Shown one piece after another: positions 59,483-64,000 of a stretch of 64,000 bases of DNA. Below the pieces are notes generated by a model, which made no database searches, was not told the DNA's origin, and saw only the letters and a list, made by a program, of their open reading frames with translations. Position 1 is the stretch's first letter; the number at the start of each line of letters is the position of its first letter. This stretch comes from Prochlorococcus sp. AG-402-N08 (GTDB taxonomy: Bacteria > Cyanobacteriota > Cyanobacteriia > PCC-6307 > Cyanobiaceae), in the NCBI GenBank assembly GCA_003216535.1, contig QCIS01000005.1:59833-123832 (forward strand), in the 5' to 3' direction. Made by a program: the position numbers and the translations under genes.

Positions 59483-59557
59483 GCTTAACACATTACTTCT
59501 AAACTAGACTTATTTTTGGATAATATGGATAAATAAAGTGACTAAAAATATTTCAAA

Positions 59558-60508
59558 ATGAAAGATCAAGTCTTGTTCCCAAAAATTGAAGTACGTGAAA
59601 AAGGTTTTTTAAAAGTAAGTGATATTCATACTATTTATTGGGAAAGATCTGGTAATCCAAATGGCAAAAAAATACTTGTTATTCATGGAGGCCCAGGAGG
59701 TGGAAGTCAACCAAGATATAGAAGATACTTTGACCCAGATAAATTCGATATTATTCAATTTGATCAAAGAGGTTGCGGTTCTTCAACTCCTTTTTCCGAA
59801 TTAAAAGAAAATACGACTAATCATTTAGTTGATGATATTGAGAAATTAAGGATTCTTTTGAAAATAGATACTTGGCATTTGTTTGGTGGATCTTGGGGCT
59901 CAACACTTGCACTTATATATGCAATTAAAAATCCCTCAGAAGTTACTAGCTTAACTTTGCGAGGAATATTTTTATGTAGAAAGTTTGAATTATTATGGTT
60001 CTATCAATATGGTGCAAGTGAGATATTCCCCGATGAATTTGAAGAATATATTTCCGTAATACCTAAAGAAGAAAGAAATGATTTGATAAGTTCTTTTTAT
60101 AAATATCTAACATCTTCAGATGCGAATCTTAGATCAAAAGCAGCAGCAGCTTGGACGAAATGGGAACTCTCGACTAGTCATTTAATAAATAAAAAATTTG
60201 CTTTTGATAAGTCCCAAGTTAATTCTTTTTCTGATGCCTTTGCGAGGATCGAATGTCATTATTTTATTAATAATATTTTCTTAGAAGATGATTATATTTT
60301 GAAAAATATAAAAAAAATAGAATCGATTCCAACAAAAATAATTCAAGGGAGGTATGACGTTGTATGTCCTGTTAGGAGTGCTTGGGATCTAAATAAAAAA
60401 TTAAAGAATTCTGAATTAATTATTGTTAACGATGCTGGTCATTCAATGAGTGAAAAAGGTATTAGTATCGAATTAATAAAGGCTGTAAAAGGAATTGAAA
60501 ATCTCTAA
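59558..60508 (+). CDS. pip: Prolyl aminopeptidase
   Basis: 316-residue alpha/beta hydrolase. HGGPGGGSQPRYRRYFDP and DQRGCGSS identify family S33; the nucleophile Ser is in FGGSWGSTLALIYA, with Asp in GRYDVVCP and His in DAGHSMSE. Removes N-terminal Pro from peptides. Confidence 0.93.
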   Translation: MKDQVLFPKIEVREKGFLKVSDIHTIYWERSGNPNGKKILVIHGGPGGGSQPRYRRYFDPDKFDIIQFDQRGCGSSTPFSELKENTTNHLVDDIEKLRILLKIDTWHLFGGSWGSTLALIYAIKNPSEVTSLTLRGIFLCRKFELLWFYQYGASEIFPDEFEEYISVIPKEERNDLISSFYKYLTSSDANLRSKAAAAWTKWELSTSHLINKKFAFDKSQVNSFSDAFARIECHYFINNIFLEDDYILKNIKKIESIPTKIIQGRYDVVCPVRSAWDLNKKLKNSELIIVNDAGHSMSEKGISIELIKAVKGIENL

Positions 60509-60531
60509 TAAAAAGAATATGCTTTTAAAAA

Positions 60532-60705
60532 TTAAAGGCCATCATCTTCAATATTTTGTGCAATACTCCTAAGAAGTTCGACTATATCAGAATCCTCGCA
60601 TTGGGTATCTTCTTTAAGCAAAATGCACTCGTCTCTAATACTTACATTAGTACTCCACCATATACCTGAACTATTGGTATCGTCCCATTCAAATCTTTCA
60701 GACAT
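60532..60705 (-). CDS. Small acidic protein, 57 aa
   Basis: ATG at 60705: MSERFEWDDTNSSGIWWSTN ... ending DIVELLRSIAQNIEDDGL. Acidic, with two Cys and a C-terminal helix. No family recognised; convergent with the aminopeptidase gene. Confidence 0.5.
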   Translation of the reverse strand: MSERFEWDDTNSSGIWWSTNVSIRDECILLKEDTQCEDSDIVELLRSIAQNIEDDGL

Positions 60706-60832
60706 AATTAATAAAATCTAATAAATACATTAAAGCTTGCATTACTTCATCGTGGATTTATATATTGAATTTCAAGATTTTAAAAACTTTCCTATGCATT
60801 ACAAGGAATCTGGAAATTTCTGATAATAAAAT

Positions 60833-62329
60833 TTAGAAATCTAATTTCAATTTGTATTGTATATCCTCTTCCTTAGAAACAAATTTTTTATTATTTATAT
60901 TTTTTCTAAGCCTTTTTCTAGAGCCATGTTTTAAATAAATTTCTTTTGAGATATCCCAATATCTATCCTTTTTAGTAATTTCCTGAATTTTCTCCTTTGC
61001 AGTTTTAGTGCTACTTGGGATGTCAATTATTGGTCTTATGTAATTAATTTGTTCATATTCTTCTTTATTAAATCTAGATAATAGCCATGGTTCATGAATA
61101 AAATTAAGTGATAAATCCCTTAATTCTGGTATCCATTTTTTTATAAATTTTCCTTGAGGATCATGATCTTTTCCCTGCTTAATAGGATTATAAATTCTAT
61201 TAGTATTTATAGATGTAGTTCCAGATTGCATTTGGCATTGGTTCCAATGTATTCCAGGCTCATAATCTACAAATTTATTTGCTAATTCAGAACCTGAATC
61301 TTGCCATGGTAGCCATAAATTATAGCTAGCAAAAGACATTAACATAGCTCGCATCCTGAAGTTAATCCATCCATTGAAATTTAATGAGCGCATACATGCA
61401 TCAATAAAAGGAAAGCCAGTATTACCTGAACTCCATAAATGTAGTAATTCATTATTTTTTTCTCTAATATTTTTAAAAAAAGGATGGAATTCCCTAAACT
61501 CTAGTTCTGGTTCACTTTCAAGTTTCTGAATAAAATGACAATGCCAAGTTAATCTACTTTTTAACATCCTTGAATTGTTGTTTTTTAATATATTTGCCTT
61601 ATTAAAAATTTCTTTTAATGAAATGCATCCCCAACAAATATATGGGGATAGTCTTGTACAACTATCAAATGATTTTTCTGGGCTAGAAATATCTTTTGAA
61701 TAAGAATCTAATTTATTACTAAAGAAGTATTGCATTCTCTCTAAACCTTTCTTTCTTCCACCTTCCATTCTTCCTGGACAAGTTTCTTTTTTAAAGGGAA
61801 AAATTATGTCTGAGGGTATTTCTCCAACATCAAAATTAATAGAATTAATTCTCAATGGAGCCTTAAAAAAGTTTTTTTCGGAATTTTTTTGCCACTTTTT
61901 AGACCAATTATTCCTATCAAAATTTCCTCTAAAAACTGAAAATTGTAGACATTCCTTCCAAATAATATTTTTGCTTAAAGACCATTCTCTTACTTTTTGA
62001 TCTCTTTTATAAGTAAGCCAATCTCCTGTCTCTTGATGGCTATATATGCCCTTGATTTTAAATTTTGAATTAATTTCATCAAAAATATTAATAACATTTC
62101 CAGTCCTAATAATTAATGGTTGTCCAATCTCAGCAAGTGCATTTCTTAAATCCATTAGACTTTCTTTGCAAAATTGCCATTGTCTATATGAATGAGTATT
62201 TTGGCTCCAAATATCTAACTCAATAATGTAAATAGGTAAAATATCATTATCTTTTATAGCCTCACAAAGAGCTTCGTTATCAAAAATTCTTAAATCTTTC
62301 TTAAACCACAAGATATTTATTTCTTTCAT
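60833..62329 (-). CDS. Photolyase/cryptochrome-family flavoprotein
   Basis: From ATG 62329 (498 aa; another ATG at 62347 is in frame). N-terminal antenna fold NILWFKKDLRIFDNEAL, then FAD domain: CTRLSPYICWGCIS, GNTGFPFIDACMRSLNFNGWINFRMR, WLPWQDSGSELANKFVDYEPGIHWNQCQMQSG. The helix that reads W-R-E-F in Escherichia PhrB is WHCHFIQKLE here, placing it in a distinct clade. Expected to repair UV pyrimidine dimers with light; a signalling role is possible. Confidence 0.87.
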   Translation of the reverse strand: MKEINILWFKKDLRIFDNEALCEAIKDNDILPIYIIELDIWSQNTHSYRQWQFCKESLMDLRNALAEIGQPLIIRTGNVINIFDEINSKFKIKGIYSHQETGDWLTYKRDQKVREWSLSKNIIWKECLQFSVFRGNFDRNNWSKKWQKNSEKNFFKAPLRINSINFDVGEIPSDIIFPFKKETCPGRMEGGRKKGLERMQYFFSNKLDSYSKDISSPEKSFDSCTRLSPYICWGCISLKEIFNKANILKNNNSRMLKSRLTWHCHFIQKLESEPELEFREFHPFFKNIREKNNELLHLWSSGNTGFPFIDACMRSLNFNGWINFRMRAMLMSFASYNLWLPWQDSGSELANKFVDYEPGIHWNQCQMQSGTTSINTNRIYNPIKQGKDHDPQGKFIKKWIPELRDLSLNFIHEPWLLSRFNKEEYEQINYIRPIIDIPSSTKTAKEKIQEITKKDRYWDISKEIYLKHGSRKRLRKNINNKKFVSKEEDIQYKLKLDF

Positions 62330-62415
62330 AATTTTTCTTTCAATCATAGAAAAATAAGATTAAGTTTGTAGGTAAAAAATATAAAAAAATTTTAGAATAA
62401 CTAAAAATCAATCAA

Positions 62416-63039
62416 ATGAGAATAACAAATAAACTTTGGGAGGATAATTATGAGATTGCTTTACTAAGTTTAAATACAAAATTTGTTCAAGGTTTAAAGA
62501 ATGGAAGTCTCCCTAAAAATATATTTCAAGAATATTTAGCTCAAGATTATTTCTTTTTAGAGACTTTTGCCAAGGCGTATGGTCTTGCTGTTTCCAAATC
62601 AAAAGATAAGTACTCAATAAGGAAGTTAAGTGAACTCTTAATGGGCGTTTCAGAGGAGTTAATACTTCATGAAACTTATGCAAAAGAATGGGATATTGAT
62701 TTATCTAATAACTATATAAAAAATGCAACTAAAAATTATACAGATTTCCTTGATGATACTTCCAAAAGACTTAGCTCCGTTGAAATAATGTTTGCAATGA
62801 CTCCATGTATGCGACTTTATTCTTGGATAGGTAAAAGTTTGTATAAGGAGGACTTTGACATTAAATATAAAGAATGGATAATTACTTACTCTGATGATAG
62901 CTTTGAAAACCTAGCAAATTCTCTTGAAAATCTTATTGAGATCAATAAAGAAAAATATGATATTAATCAGGCCAAATATTTATACAGGAGAGCTATGGAA
63001 TTGGAGTTAGATTTTTTTAATGCATATTCGGATTTCTAA
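62416..63039 (+). CDS. tenA: TenA-family thiaminase II
   Basis: 207-residue all-helical TenA. The conserved Cys nucleophile is in MFAMTPCMRLYSWIG and a conserved block lies at EYLAQDYFFLETFAKAYGLA. Hydrolyses amino-HMP or thiamin to release HMP for salvage. ThiD follows after 51 bases, a logical pair. Confidence 0.88.
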   Translation: MRITNKLWEDNYEIALLSLNTKFVQGLKNGSLPKNIFQEYLAQDYFFLETFAKAYGLAVSKSKDKYSIRKLSELLMGVSEELILHETYAKEWDIDLSNNYIKNATKNYTDFLDDTSKRLSSVEIMFAMTPCMRLYSWIGKSLYKEDFDIKYKEWIITYSDDSFENLANSLENLIEINKEKYDINQAKYLYRRAMELELDFFNAYSDF

Positions 63040-63090
63040 TTTGAATTTAGAATATTTTTATGATGTTTAAAAATCCTAGTTTGTTAAACT

Positions 63091-63870
63091 ATGTATTCTA
63101 AAATTGCACTTTCAATAGGCGGTAGTGACTCCGGGGGTGGAGCAGGTATACAGGCTGACTTGAGAACTTTTATGGCTCTTAAAGTACATGGATGTTCTGT
63201 TATTACATGTATTACTGCACAAAATAGTTTAGAGGTTACATGCGTTGAACCAGTGGAGAAGAATACTTTATTAAGTCAGTTAGATACTTTATTTGCTGAT
63301 TTTGGTATTGATGCCTTGAAAACTGGAATGTTATTAAATGAAAGGATAATTAATGATACTGCTTCAAAATTAAATACATATAAAATAACCAAAATTATTG
63401 ACCCTGTAATGGTTACAAGAACTGGTTCTAAATTACTTGAAGATTCTGCTATTAATGCTTATAAAAAACTCTTATTACCAATTGCGGATTTGGTAACTCC
63501 AAATATTTATGAAGCAAATCTACTTTCTGGTTTAGAAATAAGGAGTAAAGAAGATATCGAAAATTCCGCAAGAAAAATTATTGGTCTTGGAGCTAAAGCG
63601 GTACTTATAAAAGGTGGCGGTTTAAAAGATATGAAAGGGAAGGATTTTTTTCTTGACTTAAATGGCAGAAAAGAGTGGCTCGTTAATAATTTTATTAATA
63701 CAAAAAATACCCACGGTAGCGGTTGTACTTTGAGTGCTGCTATCTGCGGTTACAAAGCTTTAGGTTTTGAGCTGCTTGATTCCATACAAAAAGCGAAATT
63801 ATTTGTTGAGAAATCTTTATTAAATTCTTACAAAATAGGATCTGGCCCTGGTCCCTTAGGCCATAATTAA
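63091..63870 (+). CDS. thiD: Hydroxymethylpyrimidine(-phosphate) kinase
   Basis: 259-residue ribokinase-fold enzyme: [18 protein letters not shown] at the N-terminus, VIDPVM-like [11 protein letters not shown], and [15 protein letters not shown] with the catalytic Asp/Cys region near the C-terminus. Phosphorylates HMP twice for thiamin synthesis. Follows tenA. Confidence 0.95.
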   Translation: MYSKIALSIGGSDSGGGAGIQADLRTFMALKVHGCSVITCITAQNSLEVTCVEPVEKNTLLSQLDTLFADFGIDALKTGMLLNERIINDTASKLNTYKITKIIDPVMVTRTGSKLLEDSAINAYKKLLLPIADLVTPNIYEANLLSGLEIRSKEDIENSARKIIGLGAKAVLIKGGGLKDMKGKDFFLDLNGRKEWLVNNFINTKNTHGSGCTLSAAICGYKALGFELLDSIQKAKLFVEKSLLNSYKIGSGPGPLGHN

Positions 63871-63888
63871 TTATTTATAGAAATGGAG

Positions 63889-64000
63889 TTAAAACCACCA
63901 TTTTCTGTAGGGCTTTTTTAAAAATAAGATTTCTTCTGTCTCCCATCCTCCCTCCAACCACTCAAGATGCTCAAGCAATAAAGATTCACTTTCCCTTTTG
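63889..64000 (-). CDS. C-terminal part of a gene cut by the window edge
   Basis: Minus-strand frame open to the right edge: ...KRESESLLLEHLEWLEGGW, then ETEEILFLKKPYRKWWF and stop at 63889. Only 36 codons are visible; the aromatic C-terminus is typical of a small conserved protein. Family not recognised. Confidence 0.5.
   Translation of the reverse strand, partial: KRESESLLLEHLEWLEGGWETEEILFLKKPYRKWWF

Overview
The window is a low-GC, densely packed cyanobacterial chromosome segment. It is almost certainly from a high-light-adapted Prochlorococcus. The evidence is a minimal photosynthetic gene set, a lone degenerate phycoerythrin beta subunit (cpeB) beside its lyase cpeS, a PsbM with a C-terminal extension, a two-tRNA (Ile, Ala) rRNA operon, a divergent high-light-inducible-protein motif, and many tiny membrane proteins typical of marine picocyanobacteria. 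I see no insertion sequence, integrase, CRISPR array or phage module.

0-10 kb: chlD (Mg-chelatase); an MCE/ABC lipid-transport pair without its permease; a YvcK/CofD-like protein; ndhC-K-J (NDH-1); then rubredoxin-ycf48-psbE-F-L-J, which groups photosystem II (PSII) assembly factors with cytochrome b559 subunits. 9.5-23.7 kb: mtnP and metK (SAM/MTA metabolism), an NDH-2/SelD fusion, a CCA-adding-type enzyme, a UvrD/PcrA helicase, the cpeB/cpeS relic, a TVP38-like membrane protein, tRNA-Phe, a ribulokinase-like FGGY kinase, rpsA and nrdR. 23.8-35.5 kb: psbB-psbT, a ferredoxin, psbM, prmC, tsaC, tRNA-Thr, minC-D-E, an HD hydrolase, the D1-processing protease ctpA divergent from petB-petD, and a GH100 invertase-like gene. 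35.9-41.0 kb: a complete rRNA operon (16S, tRNA-Ile, tRNA-Ala, 23S, 5S) with its terminator. 41-45.4 kb: mutM, psaE, a LysM protein, an aldehyde dehydrogenase with an apparent internal deletion, and a GNAT protein.

45.4-59.5 kb is the accessory-like part. It has small proteins, at least ten of them single-span membrane peptides under 70 residues, interspersed with PTOX, a carotenoid-isomerase-like enzyme, TatA, a BCP peroxiredoxin, ArfB and a CPBP protease. Several genes here are below 60 codons: a hidden HLIP-type gene, a poly-glutamine peptide and many membrane peptides. It ends in a gene-free stretch (about 59.05-59.55 kb) that looks like a structured non-coding RNA with its own terminator. 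59.5-64 kb returns to recognisable genes: prolyl aminopeptidase, a photolyase-family protein, tenA and thiD (thiamin/HMP salvage), and a truncated gene at the right edge.

Most of the window is ordinary core genome. The observations I rate highest are the structured RNA candidate at 59.19-59.38 kb, the aldehyde dehydrogenase lacking its Asn-containing motif, the hidden HLIP, the NdhF-like N-terminal fragment facing PTOX, a perfect operator-like palindrome at 48.8 kb and a perfect 24-bp palindrome on the rpsA stop codon. I found no convincing multi-gene novel system.
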